Assembly (NCBI GenBank): GCA_015680685.1
Contig: MNCI01018056.1
Span: 193,331 to 217,117, forward strand
Origin: Gnetum montanum
Lineage: Eukaryota; Streptophyta; Gnetopsida; Gnetales; Gnetaceae
DNA length: 23,787 bases
Direction of reading: 5' to 3'
The notes below the pieces were generated by a model. It was not told the origin of the DNA. It made no database searches and was given only the letters and a program-made list of their open reading frames with translations. Shown one piece after another: positions 1-8,677 of this stretch (position 1 is the first letter of the stretch; every line of letters begins with the position of its first letter). The translations under genes were made by a program, and so were the position numbers.

Positions 1-2
1 AT

Positions 3-698
3 GTTCAACACCCTATTTTTCCAATTGGGCCAACATACTCTATCTCACCACAATACCATTCTTCTCAATACTATCAACCCATGCCTCCAACACAACCACC
101 ACCTTGTGCATCTTATATTCCTCCTAACTTTCAACATTCTCATTCTTTCCCTCCTTCCACAGTGCCACCGATTGTTCCTAAGGTACCTGCACCACAGCAA
201 CAACCCATGAATAACACTTGTGCTAATACTTCCAACAACAGTGAGAAACCTCAGCAACATCAAAAGCACCCCTTCTTTAAGCACTACTGTAAGAAGGAAC
301 AACATAATTCAGAGACCACTGCATCTTCCAACTCAGCACAAGCCCCACACTATGGTGCACCCTTACCTTCAAACCCAATGCCTCATGTAACTTTATCAGG
401 GCCACCAACTAACACTCCAACAACCATACGACCCAATGAACACAACCATGGGAGGCATCATCCTAATCCTTGCATACCATCTAACGGTCCCAAATATCAT
501 AGTGGGTCAACTCATTATCCGGGAACTACATCGTATAAAGTGTCCCACTATGCTTATTATAATCAAGTGTGTGAACCCCGAGGGATAAGTATGGCCAAGT
601 TCCAATACTTCCAACATGCAAGGATCCCCATCTTCCATTTATTAATCCTTGCCATCCTCAACCAATTAGTTATGGGGGCTACCCATCATTCTAAATAA
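3..698 (+). CDS. Element A: gag C-terminal part (partial at window start)
   Basis: C-terminal part of a retrotransposon Gag, the structural protein that packages element RNA in cytoplasmic particles. The frame is open from base 3 to the TAA at 696-698, about 231 codons, and continues from outside the window, so no start is visible. It is a low-complexity tail rich in Pro, His, Asn, Gln and Ser, with short runs such as PPTQPPP and PAPQQQP. Its first ~25 bases match element B at about 6106, and the frame agrees with B gag, which supports the assignment. No zinc knuckle is seen; in B that lies further upstream. The last ~30 codons (from about 600) no longer look like gag and resemble, weakly, the sequence at the end of integrase in element E, so a pol deletion junction probably lies near 600-690. 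This is the least decayed coding stretch of the window. Confidence 0.75.
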   Translation, partial: VQHPIFPIGPTYSISPQYHSSQYYQPMPPTQPPPCASYIPPNFQHSHSFPPSTVPPIVPKVPAPQQQPMNNTCANTSNNSEKPQQHQKHPFFKHYCKKEQHNSETTASSNSAQAPHYGAPLPSNPMPHVTLSGPPTNTPTTIRPNEHNHGRHHPNPCIPSNGPKYHSGSTHYPGTTSYKVSHYAYYNQVCEPRGISMAKFQYFQHARIPIFHLLILAILNQLVMGATHHSK

Positions 699-1966
699 CA
701 AGCAAGGTTAATAAATATTTTTCATTTTCTTTTGTTTTACAACTTTTTGTTTTTCAGTTTTTCATTTTTCAACTTTTTGTTTTCTCTTTTTATCTTTTTG
801 TGTTTTTTTTTACATTTTCGTAAGTAATCTCGTTTATGAATAAAACACTCATGTGGATCGTTGGTTGAGGTGTGCTCTATGTTATTAAGTCATGAGTGAT
901 CAATTATTTGGAACAGTGAGCCCATTACACCCACTCATCCACTCTACAAATAAGAGGTTCTGTTCAAGGGTACAATGATATTCTTGATCTTTCTAAAACT
1001 TAAAAATTAATTTTGTGTTCATTGTGCCCAGAATGAAGAAGGATGGACCAAGAGGGAATGATTAGGATGTGACATCAAGGGGACTTGCGGATTCTCTTTG
1101 GTGACATCTGCGGGAGTCATCATGCAACGTGGTTGTACTAAGATCCTTGTAGATCTAACGAAAATGGGAGTAAGAATAATCAAAAGGGCACTCAAAAATC
1201 AAATGTTGTTCTAGGGGGTCCCACTGGAAAGACATGCACCCATGCTTGAAGGTTGGCAGCTTCTCTGGATTCAGTAAAGTGAAAGTTCAAAAAAGAGAGA
1301 GAAAAAGAAAAGAAAATTAAAAGCAAGTAGAAAAACAAAGTGCCACAAAACAAAAGTCACTCCTCCCTTGAACAAAATGCCAAGTGATCGTACGCCTTGT
1401 TGTTATGGTACTCTCATAGTNCCCTACGATCCTTTCTAGATCTTGTCTCATCTCACTGTTCGTAGAATTGTAGCTCGTGTCCCGTGTAGCATAGAATTTT
1501 CATCTCATTCCGATGATATTTACATGTGTGTGTTTTGTGGAGTTAGTGCGGATTACATTAAACCCTTCTAGTGCCCATGGACACTTTAAGTATGGTTACA
1601 CAAGGGTATTATAGGTTGAAACCTACTTTGGGGAGGACCCACTTGTGTAATTTTTTATCATCTTCACTTATGACATAGCTCACACACACCATTTATTACC
1701 CTGAGCGTATTGTTCATGATATTCTTTCCCTTATTACTATCCCTTTGATTCAATGTTCCTATGAATATTCACATAGCCTTTTTCCCTACCATCCAAGGTC
1801 CTTATTGATAAATTCCACACCATCATAATTTTTGTGCCTTCAGAACCAGTTGAATTACCCTGGAACCTTATAACAATCGTCCAGATGTCCTTAGTTTACA
1901 TCGTTTAATTTCAAAAGAAATATTAAAAATTTGATACATTCTCTAAGTGCCCTAACTTTGATGAAA

Positions 1967-1977
1967 ATATATATATA
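1967..1977 (+). promoter_or_regulatory. Element A: internal TATA-like run
   Basis: An alternating AT run (ATATATATATA) about 185 bp upstream of the internal PPT-like motif and about 465 bp before the aORF ATG. Element E has CTATATATACC at the corresponding place, with similar flanking sequence (CCATCATTTTCCA in A, CCATTTTTCATCA in E). Elements B and C do not show it. It could be a promoter for the aORF or just AT-rich drift. Confidence 0.3.
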
Positions 1978-2150
1978 CGTGACCTCCCCGCAACACTTAC
2001 CATCATTTTCCACTATTCACGTGGGGGAATTTTTCGAAGTTTTTCTCTACGACGTGCGATTGTGAGACCCTTGCTTTTATACCTATATCTTGCTCGTTGG
2101 TACTCCGATTTTCATTCTGTCTGAACCTACTTAACCTTGGAGTGTTCAGC

Positions 2151-2170
2151 TTAGTCGTGGGGGAGGGGCA
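2151..2170 (+). other. Element A: internal polypurine-tract-like motif
   Basis: TTAGTCGTGGGGGAGGGG closely resembles the 3' polypurine tract of the same element (CAGTCGTGGGGGTA at 3193-3206). The same motif occurs at the equivalent place in B (8024), C (10014) and E (21136-21121, minus), always about 200-280 bp upstream of the aORF start. A second plus-strand primer function is an inference. Confidence 0.5.
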
Positions 2171-2411
2171 CACATCGAATAGCACACAAAGTTTTTGAAA
2201 TTCATCATCACCCAAAGGACATGTTTAAGGGTAATTAGTTGTAAAATTAAGAATAAAATGTGTCAAAAACAATTTCATCCCATTAGCTATACCAGAAAAT
2301 GGAAACCACCTAAGTCACATGAATCATTATTACAACCTTTCGAGTACTATCACATGTGATAACATAAGATCTTTAATTAAGGAAAGCAGAACCTAACTTT
2401 GGTAACAACCA

Positions 2412-2440
2412 TACTAACAATTGGTCCCGTGTGATTGCAG
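2412..2440 (+). promoter_or_regulatory. Element A: branch site and splice acceptor for the aORF
   Basis: TACTAAC at 2412-2418 is a full-consensus branch site. It is followed after about 22 bases by GTGATTGCAG ending at 2440, and the aORF ATG is the next base. In E the ATG is also directly preceded by an acceptor (GATTGTAG), and B has GTGACTGTAG three bases before its ATG with ACTAAT upstream. Env-like ORFs of Athila-type elements such as barley BAGY-2 are known to be made from spliced RNA, which fits. The donor site is not identified. Confidence 0.55.
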
Positions 2441-3037
2441 ATGGCCCCGAAACGCAGACAACAGGAAGGTCCTGCTCAAGGTGTGATCGAATGATCTCAG
2501 AGAGGTGGAAGACAAGATCCTACCAGACAACATGCAAAATAGGAGGAACAATCATTCAACATTCATCAAGAAGATCCTCCTACCGTATTGTCCAGGCAGG
2601 TAGAAGCAGGAGATACCCTCTCTGAAAGCAGTGCCTGGTACTTAGGGGAAATGTACCAATTTTGGCACAATAAAGAAGAAGGCACCATGGTTAACAAGTG
2701 TGGTGTGACTATTAAATTCTCTGTTCAAGCCATTTTGGAAGTATTAAACCTTCTGAATACAGAGCCAAAGGTTGCTCAGAACCAGCTGGACACTTTTATA
2801 ACTGAGCAACTTAATAAACTATTGATAGAGAATAAAAGGGGGGTGAAAGAAAAAGAGAAGGATGACTGGGATGCCTTTATGGCACAAGCACAAACTTACG
2901 TGCATGCCAAGGCACTCATGGCCTTACAAGAGGAGAAACTCCAGGGCATACTTCGACGCCATCAAATTCTAAGACCTGGAGTGCAAGAAAAGGGAAAGAC
3001 ACCAATGGAGGAGCCACCGCCACAAGGAACTACATGA
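2441..3037 (+). pseudogene. Element A: additional ORF (aORF) between pol and 3' LTR, short form, two stops
   Basis: A 199-codon frame (198 residues plus TGA) starting at the ATG that abuts the splice acceptor and ending at 3035-3037. The N-terminus is basic (MAPKRRQQEG). Two in-frame stops, TGA at 2492-2494 and TAG at 2540-2542, break it; from 2588 on it is open. About residue 65 it has WYLGEMYQFW, matching WYLGETYLFW in the aORF of element E, and the next ~35 residues align too, so both are one protein family. The layout resembles the 'putative plant transposon protein' domain of Athila-like aORFs, by recollection of the family rather than a search. The C-terminal half is charged, Gln/Glu-rich and probably helical. 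It is far shorter than the ~1000-codon E version. The biochemical role is unknown; the position is that of the env-like ORF. Confidence 0.6.
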
Positions 3038-3192
3038 GTTCCACCATTTTGTAATCATAATATTTTCTTTTGTGTTGTGTCTCACTCCACACTGCAGCAT
3101 GAATCCATTCTAGTTAGTCAATAATCCCATACCTATCCACTGTGTAATCAATGGAGCTTGTTCTCTCTGTAACTCGAGGATGAGTTTTCATT

Positions 3193-3206
3193 CAGTCGTG
3201 GGGGTA
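3193..3206 (+). other. Element A: 3' polypurine tract
   Basis: CAGTCGTGGGGGTA lies directly before the LTR start TGATGAG. It is conserved with C (10736-10749) and E (17828-17815, minus), together with about 20 upstream bases of the type GGATGAGTTTTCATT. This is the expected plus-strand primer site in reverse transcription. Confidence 0.8.
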
Positions 3207-3230
3207 TGATGAGTCATGAATTTGTTGGTT

Positions 3231-3370
3231 GTGATATCGCTGCTGTGATATCACATCCATGATATCACAGGGGTTGTGATATCACTACTGTGATATACGT
3301 AATATTGTAGCCGCAATATCACATCAGCCACGATATCACATCAGCTGCGATATCACGTATGCGATATCAC
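3231..3370 (+). promoter_or_regulatory. U3 array of GTGATATCAC palindromes
   Basis: About nine copies of a motif centred on GATATC, seven of them reading TGATATCAC, CGATATCAC or CAATATCAC, start at 3231, 3245, 3260, 3276, 3290, 3314, 3331, 3348 and 3362, mostly 14-17 bp apart. Two (3245-3254 and 3276-3285) are perfect 10-bp palindromes. The array ends about 14 bp upstream of the TATA box. Decayed GATATC-like copies lie at the same place in B and C. Binding of a dimeric factor is an inference. Confidence 0.7.
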
Positions 3371-3383
3371 GGCATGCACTATC

Positions 3384-3392
3384 TATAAATAA
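3384..3392 (+). promoter_or_regulatory. Element A LTR: TATA box
   Basis: TATAAATAA just downstream of the palindrome array. The same box occurs in B (8776-8783), C (10863-10870) and E (17689-17682, minus), so it is the likely RNA polymerase II promoter core of this LTR family. Confidence 0.7.
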
Positions 3393-3564
3393 GAGGTGGA
3401 TTTCCCAATTTTAGGCATCTAGTCTTAGTTCCTTAGCGAAGCTCTGGCAGTTTGATCCCTCCAGAGATAGAATTATTTTCCCGTGTCTACCCGTAGTGTG
3501 GTGAATGTAATTGTATGGCATCCTTTATTCGAGTGTGACGTACTTGGACACGCACATGATCGGC

Positions 3565-3570
3565 AATAAA
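3565..3570 (+). terminator. Element A LTR: polyadenylation signal
   Basis: AATAAA in the context GGCAATAAAGATCAAGATT. B and C have GCAATAAGATCAAGATTG at the matching place, and E has GGCAATAAAGATGAA on the minus strand (17513-17508). It lies about 180 bp after the TATA box, as expected at the end of an R region. Confidence 0.6.
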
Positions 3571-3820
3571 GATCAAGATTACTTCATCATTGCAACATTT
3601 ACTTTGTTATTTATTTAATTAATTGTTATTTACTATTTTCCTAGTTAATACTCTCTCACCCTTAAACTCATGTTAGACGCGGAATGAGTACGACTTGATT
3701 ACGAGCATTTAAGTGTGACTACTTNTGCCACAACTAGTCCGTCTGTAGAGTTTGACTAGATTACGTGTGAAAAAGCTTGTATTCATATGGTTGAGTGTAG
3801 GGGTATCTCGCCACTCATCA

Positions 3821-4208
3821 CTTGGTAATCCCAACAATGCTTAATGTTTGGTAACCTAGCAGTGTTATATGTGTTCAAGATGTGCACAGGAAGTGGGTTT
3901 GGATACTTATGTTAGGGTGGTTGATTATTAATTAGCAATTAGATTAGTTGAATTGATTATAAATTGAGTTTTGAGCTATTATTAATTGTAGAAAAATAAA
4001 ATATAAAATAATAAAAATCATATGCCTCACTTTGGACTAAATCATACATGACAAAGCTACCACTAGTCTAAGTGGGAAGACAATGAACTATGATCAAGGC
4101 ATAGCGATCTAGATGCCACAACTAGTCCCATCCATGGAATTCGACTGGATTGTGCATGAACACTTGTGATTCATATGGCTGCACATAGGGGTACCTCACT
4201 GCTCATCA
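3821..4208 (+). repeat. Element B: 5' LTR, 3' part only
   Basis: It starts abruptly at CTTGGTAATCCC, a point inside R/U5, and ends GCTCATCA directly before the primer-binding site. It aligns end to end with 9142-9527, the matching part of B's 3' LTR, at roughly 88% identity by eye, most differences being transitions. The missing first part should lie left of the window beyond element A. The ~12% divergence implies an old insertion. Confidence 0.8.
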
Positions 4209-4227
4209 TTGGCGCTGTTGCCAGGGA
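4209..4227 (+). other. Element B: primer-binding site (tRNA-Asp-like)
   Basis: TGGCGCTGTTGCCAGGGA at 4210-4227, right after the LTR end, differs at two positions from the tRNA-Asp complement TGGCGCCGTTGCCGGGGA typical of Athila-type elements. It marks B's minus-strand primer site and proves that 3821-4208 is a 5' LTR. Confidence 0.75.
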
Positions 4228-4340
4228 TGGTGCTAGTTATCTAGATTAGTTATATTATACATGATCGCTATAAAGGTATTAACGATCTATCTTTTAAAAA
4301 ATTTAAATATTTTAAGTCACACACATTATTAGGTAAAACC
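4228..4340 (+). other. Element B: untranslated leader
   Basis: AT-rich sequence of about 110 bp between the primer-binding site and the gag ATG. No conserved site is recognised. Confidence 0.5.
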
Positions 4341-6587
4341 ATGTTTTCTTCACACAAGACCAATAATGCATCGTATGATGAGAACACTCGTAGGAGAAAT
4401 AATAGAATATCTATTGAAGAGAATTGGAGTGAACAACCTCAAGTACGGATTTCCTATGCTCATTTAGATCCTTACTACACTCAAAGACTACATTCAAGTA
4501 GTGTAGATAATCATATAGGATATGGAGAAAGTCCTAGATCAAGGAGTGCATCAAGGCCTAGGACCTCCTCCAAACCTAGATAAGATATATCAAAGGACCA
4601 AGGGGAGAACTGTAGGAGCCATGACAGTTCTCCTAGTTCCTCATATTCCTCTTCCTCTTCAACTTCTATTTCTTATGAAGATGAACATAGGTATAGAGAT
4701 AGAGCTCCACTATGAGGTTAAGATAAAGATAGAAATCGGACCCAAGGGCAAAATCAAAGATATCAGAAGGAGCATAGACAAGATCATCACAATCAAAAGA
4801 ATAGAAATGGAAATTTTCATCACAACATGTCTCATGATGTTGAATCCTTGTTGGCCACTAAGAGCTTGACGAAGATCATGGAGGTAGTTAAGATACCTCA
4901 CAAGCATCATAGGGACAGTCGCTTACCTAGGCTTGATAGAAACAATATCCCTAAATTTGTAGGAGGCTACACCCTAGATCCATAACATCATATACAAGCC
5001 TTCCATGATGCCTGTGCCTTGTACAATATTGAGAATGGATGGAAAAAGCTTAAGCTCTTTCCTAGGATACTAATTCATGAAGCAGAAAGTTGGTATAGAT
5101 CATTGGAACTAAGTTCCATTCACCAGTGGTTCACGATGTTGGAAATTTTTAATGAAAAATACCAAACCTATGTGAGGGTGTCCAACCTAAGGAGATAAAT
5201 CCAAAAGTGGAAGCAAGAAAATCATGAGCCCTTAGATGTGGCCTTAGAAAGATACTATTCGCTACTACGTAGATGCCCAGGCCATGGTTTCTTTGAGGAA
5301 AGGCAACTTTTCCACATCATAGATGGGCTTCGTAATGAAACAAGGGAGACCCTTGGGATGTATGCTCTAGGTCAATTATATGAGCTATGAACCCATCAGA
5401 TGAAAGAGTTGATCAAGCATGTGGCAAAAGAAGAAGGAGAGCCATGTAGATGAGAGAATGTAGAGGAAAAAAACTGGGACCCAACTCTTCAAAAAAGAAA
5501 AAAGAAAAAAGGTCCATATCTATGATGAGGAAAAAGAGACAGCTCTCAATGAGATGATTTTACAACCAAATTGTTAATACAAAATTTTATTAATGAGCTT
5601 GAAGCAAAGCTAGGTGAGATGTTGGAATGGATGAATGAGAAAGTTAAAACTTGCATAGAAACCATAGAGAAGAAAGTGACACAAAGCAAATTAAGTGATC
5701 ATAACAAAAGGAGGAAAAAGAACCAAGAAACAGCTAGGAACACTTATCGGCAAATAGGAAACATGGTTGAAGAAAGTGAGGCTATAGAGTCAACCACAGA
5801 TAAAGATAATGGATGTGACATTTGCATATATGACCATCCAAAGGGCCATTGCCCAATTTTGTTACATCTACATAAAAGTTGGGTAGGGGCATTAAATCTG
5901 AAGTTTGTACAGAAGTACATGCCCAGGAGATTTCCTCTTTCGTATAGTAATTTTAGACAACTCCAAAATCAACAGTACTATCCTGGGAGGACTTGTTACC
6001 AACCTCAACATTGGCATCAACCGTAATGGAAACAACCACAGTTGTGGGGAAGGCCACTACCAAACCAGCCCTATCCTTCCTACCAATTGAACCCATGTGG
6101 ATATTATGTTCAACACCCTATTTCACTAACTAGTTTTACTTCCTCTAGTTCAAATCATTAATACCACTCTCCCAAATATCATTATCCTACAACATCTTTT
6201 ATGAGATCACCACCTCACACCTCTCACCTTACATCATAGCCTCAATATTCTCATACTCACCTCCACCATATGTCACCTCCAACAATACAGGAAGTTTTAG
6301 CATCACATCATCAACAAGAGAAGACCACTTGTGATACGAACATACATGTAAATGATAAGACTAGTAGATCTCAACCAAAGTCTCAGAAACCTTGCTTCTG
6401 GAGGAAAGGTCGTAAGCTGAAGCAAAACACTCATGGACCTACTACATCATCTAAACTAGGACAAGGCCAATTTGATGCAACAACCTTTTTCACAAAAATG
6501 ATGTCTCCTAATCATACGCAAAAGCCAACAACTATAACCACTCCAACAGAAGACATAAATGATAAACCTATCATTGTGGAGAGATAG
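4341..6587 (+). pseudogene. Element B: gag, one uninterrupted reading frame with point stops
   Basis: Gag polyprotein of an Athila/Tat-type element. One frame runs from the ATG at 4341 to TAG at 6585-6587, 749 codons including the stop, with no frameshift that I can see but at least ten in-frame stops, for example TAA at 4581. Order: an N-terminal part rich in Ser and Arg; a Ser run near residues 95-110; a basic His/Asn/Gln/Arg stretch; the conserved core (about 4960-5420) with PKFVGGYTLDP, ESWYRSLE, the pattern LRR-x-IQKWKQ and QLFHIIDGLRNET; a predicted coiled-coil, Lys/Glu-rich stretch (about 5570-5760); a zinc-knuckle variant, CDICIYDHPKGHC at 5814-5852, spaced CX2CX3HX4C; and a long Pro/His/Ser/Gln tail. 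Protease, RT, RNase H and integrase do not follow, so the element is non-autonomous. Confidence 0.8.
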
Positions 6588-6815
6588 AAGAATCCATGCA
6601 TCATTAATAATGATAAAGGGTGTAGTTGTGGGCTAGAAGTTCAAAATATTAACAGAACCCCTATACTAACCCACCATAAAGTTTAGGAGTAAGTGTATGA
6701 GCAAAACCGAATCTACATAGTAGCCACTAAACCAGAAGACACCCAGTGGCTTGAAAATGAGAATATAAAACTATCTCGAAGATGCATGGAATCAACTGAT
6801 TTGCTTACTAGTTCT
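6588..6815 (+). pseudogene. Element B: remnant of the protease-RT spacer after pol deletion
   Basis: The gag frame continues after its stop into sequence that aligns with element D just after its protease: NNDKGCSCG here against YNDTGCHCM in D (about 15465-15495), followed by ~150 bp of weaker match to D 15520-15660. The protease proper, RT, RNase H and integrase are absent, and the T-rich post-integrase sequence begins at about 6820. B has therefore lost pol in at least two deletions, one between gag and this spacer and one after it. Confidence 0.5.
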
Positions 6816-8268
6816 ATAATTTTCTGATTCTTAATATGTTTTCCATTTCTTAATATTTATCTTTTCTTTATATTTTTCTCTTTTCTTGAGTCATTCTCTT
6901 TATGTTTTATGAATGTATTTTCTGTTTTTATTAATAAAATTGCCAAGTCATGATGTAGAAGTCAACGCTATGTGTTGGGTTTTTTGTGCTATGCTGTTAA
7001 GATGATTGCATAAGTAATTGTGTAAAGTAGTGAGACCATCTCATCCATCCCTCTAGTTCTTTGAATAAAAGGTTTTTTTCATAGAAACAATGTGATTCTT
7101 CTTTTATGAAACTAAAATTAATCAATGATCTTTGTACCTTGAAGAAAGATGAAATGACCAAGTGGGAATGGTAAAGGGTGTGACCTCAAGGGGACTTGTT
7201 GGGTTCTCTTCTTAACTTCCTTCATGTGGTTTATGACTCCTCTTGGAATGTATCATCACTCCCCCATCAACCAATAATAAGGAAGCTCTATCTTTGCATA
7301 GTGTGGTTCCTATAAAAAAAACACAAAAAAAAAGAAAAAAAAAGAAGAGGGAAAAGACAAAATAAATAAAAATAAATAATAAACAATACTGGGAATTCAA
7401 AGCACACCCCTTAGACATAGTAATGGGCTACAAGCACTCGTTATGAGGCTAGAAAGACATGTCACTATTCATGGTATGGACTTGGTCTGAACTTGGATAG
7501 ATAGGTATCTTGATCATTTTAATCACAAATGTCACAAGAACCTATTGTGGACATGGTCAAGTACCTTACATCCCCATCTCTGCAATCCTTTCTCATTCCA
7601 TTATTCACCTCACTACTGCATGTGATTATGAGCCTTTTGGTTTTGTGTAGTATAGGGCAACATCCTAACCATGACAATTATGTGTTGTTTGGGACAAAGG
7701 CATGGTCTACATGTAACTTCTCGAGTGCCCACGAACATCTATAGAAGTGGTTATGCAAGGGCATTATGGCAAGAGCCTGCTTCAGGGAGGACCCACTTGC
7801 ATAACTTTTGTTGATCATGGCTTTGAACCAACCTTCACATCTTCCAGAACATCAATGATGGTTTCTTTGAATTTATGCATGATTTTGAGACTACTTCTCA
7901 TTTGTTTCATTAATTTTTCCTAATTTTCTGTTTCCATATCCATTAATATTTCTTGGCCATATTTTGAATTAGACCTTTGGTTTCAATTATTCAAAAACCT
8001 ATGTGCTTTTGAAGTTATGCTTCTTAGTCATGGGGGCTAGGGATGCCTGCTTTAAAATTTTCCAACATCCTATTTTTGAACATCATGGTAACTAATAGTA
8101 ATTGATCAAAATAATGTGAACAGCTTGATGATTTTAGTTACCTCATAGCCTTGGGCATAGTATGCTGTAATCACCTTGTGCTTAAAAGAAAACTAAGGGA
8201 TTCGAAAAGGGCTAATTATTAAGGAAAATTTACGACAACTAATGTTGATCCTTTGGTGACTGTAGGTG
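6816..8268 (+). other. Element B: post-pol noncoding region and probable intron
   Basis: No coding frame is supported; small frames here have no conserved content. It matches element A 699-2440 and E 22905-20923: a T-rich start (about 6820-6930), the block TGACCTCAAGGGGACTTG near 7180, a purine-rich A tract (7315-7380) ending in GGAATTCAAAGCACACCCC, the block 7724-7805 ending GGGAGGACCCACTTGC, an internal polypurine motif at 8024-8040, and a splice-acceptor-like end at 8265. The stretch from about 7529 is nearly repeated at 9530 onward, because that is element C's copy of the same region. Confidence 0.6.
8024..8040 (+). other. Element B: internal polypurine-tract-like motif
   Basis: TTAGTCATGGGGGCTAG, about 230 bp upstream of the aORF remnant. 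It is the B copy of the motif at A 2151 and C 10014. Confidence 0.45.
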
Positions 8269-8526
8269 ATGCTAAAAGAAACACCTAAGGAAGAAGGTCT
8301 TTTGCCAGGCATGAAAATAAAGCCAAGAGAGGGACAACAGAGGATATGACCATGGACACATCATAGCACATACAAGATAGTAGCTCAAGCTTTGCATGTT
8401 TGCTAGATTCATGGGATGATGAGAAGAAATTTCAGTCCACCCTTCAAGAATGTTCTACATAATCAGAAAAGCATCAACATAACAATAAAGGTTAAAAGTA
8501 AGCCACTGCTAGCGACAAGAAGGAGA
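8269..8526 (+). pseudogene. Element B: aORF remnant
   Basis: It begins at an ATG three bases after the acceptor-like GTGACTGTAG and reads MLKETPKEEGLLPG. Stops appear after about 29 codons, and beyond ~8410 a second frame reads DDEKKFQSTLQE, which has a counterpart in C (GKKKFQSILQE). It ends at the N at 8527. The WYLGE core seen in A and E is not present, so most of the protein has been deleted or eroded. It is recognised mainly by its position. Confidence 0.4.
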
Positions 8527-8527
8527 N

Positions 8528-8676
8528 AATGTATGGAATTATTCATTGATATTTAAACTATTGAGTGACTCTGAGTGCCGCATTACAAAATTTTATTCGA
8601 GTTGATGCATGCAATATGATAGAGTAACATAAAGACTAGATAGACATTGAAGATTACAAAATTTGCAAAGGTCTTC
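8528..8676 (+). other. Inverted segment between two single-N gaps
   Basis: This 149-bp piece is bounded exactly by N at 8527 and N at 8677. Its reverse complement matches element C at about 10535-10680: GAAGACCTTTGCAAATTTTG is identical in 20 of 20 bases, and the match continues through GAATAAAAT. In the forward direction it does not match. B also lacks its polypurine tract and LTR start here, which probably fell into the gaps. A wrongly oriented contig is the likely cause. Confidence 0.7.
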
Positions 8677-8677
8677 N

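Larger units (their letters stand above)
699..2440 (+). other. Element A: post-pol noncoding region and probable intron
   Basis: No sustained coding frame is seen. It opens with a T-rich stretch (about 718-825) that also follows integrase in element E and the pol remnant in B. Two noncoding blocks recur in the other elements: 1065-1087 around TGACATCAAGGGGACTTG (also B 7176-7198, E 22427-22450) and 1569-1650 ending in GGGGAGGACCCAC (also B, C and E). A TATA-like run lies at 1967-1977, a polypurine motif at 2151-2170, and a splice acceptor closes the region at 2440. An N at 1421 marks an assembly gap. The region resembles the space between pol and the env-like ORF of Athila-type elements, probably removed by splicing; the donor was not found. 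Confidence 0.6.
3207..3820 (+). repeat. Element A: 3' LTR, with an assembly gap inside
   Basis: It begins TGATGAG after the polypurine tract and ends CTCATCA at 3820, the terminal inverted pair shared by all LTRs here. U3 holds a palindrome array (3231-3370), a TATA box (3384-3392) and, downstream, AATAAA at 3565-3570 as probable polyadenylation signal. At 614 bp it is short next to C (882) and E (902). The N at 3725 joins sequence matching the middle of C directly to sequence matching its last ~100 bp, so roughly 300 bp appear to be missing there. After 3820 the sequence jumps back into the middle of another LTR (element B), so A looks inserted in B's 5' LTR. CTTGG at 3821-3825 is the predicted target duplication. 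Confidence 0.8.

Noticed and set aside
3231-3370. CRISPR-like array
   Set aside because: The repeat unit is about 10 bp with 4-7 bp between units, no spacers of CRISPR size exist, and it lies in a plant LTR promoter.
3207-4208. One 1002-bp LTR shared by elements A and B in tandem
   Set aside because: An LTR end (CTCATCA at 3820) lies inside it and the sequence then repeats an earlier LTR position, so two LTR pieces are present.
7212-7418. Minus-strand frame encoding a Phe-rich 68-residue peptide
   Set aside because: It is the reverse of a purine-rich A tract in noncoding DNA of element B; the hydrophobic look is compositional.
8528-8676. A biological inversion in element B
   Set aside because: Both breakpoints coincide with single-N gaps, so assembly error is more likely.
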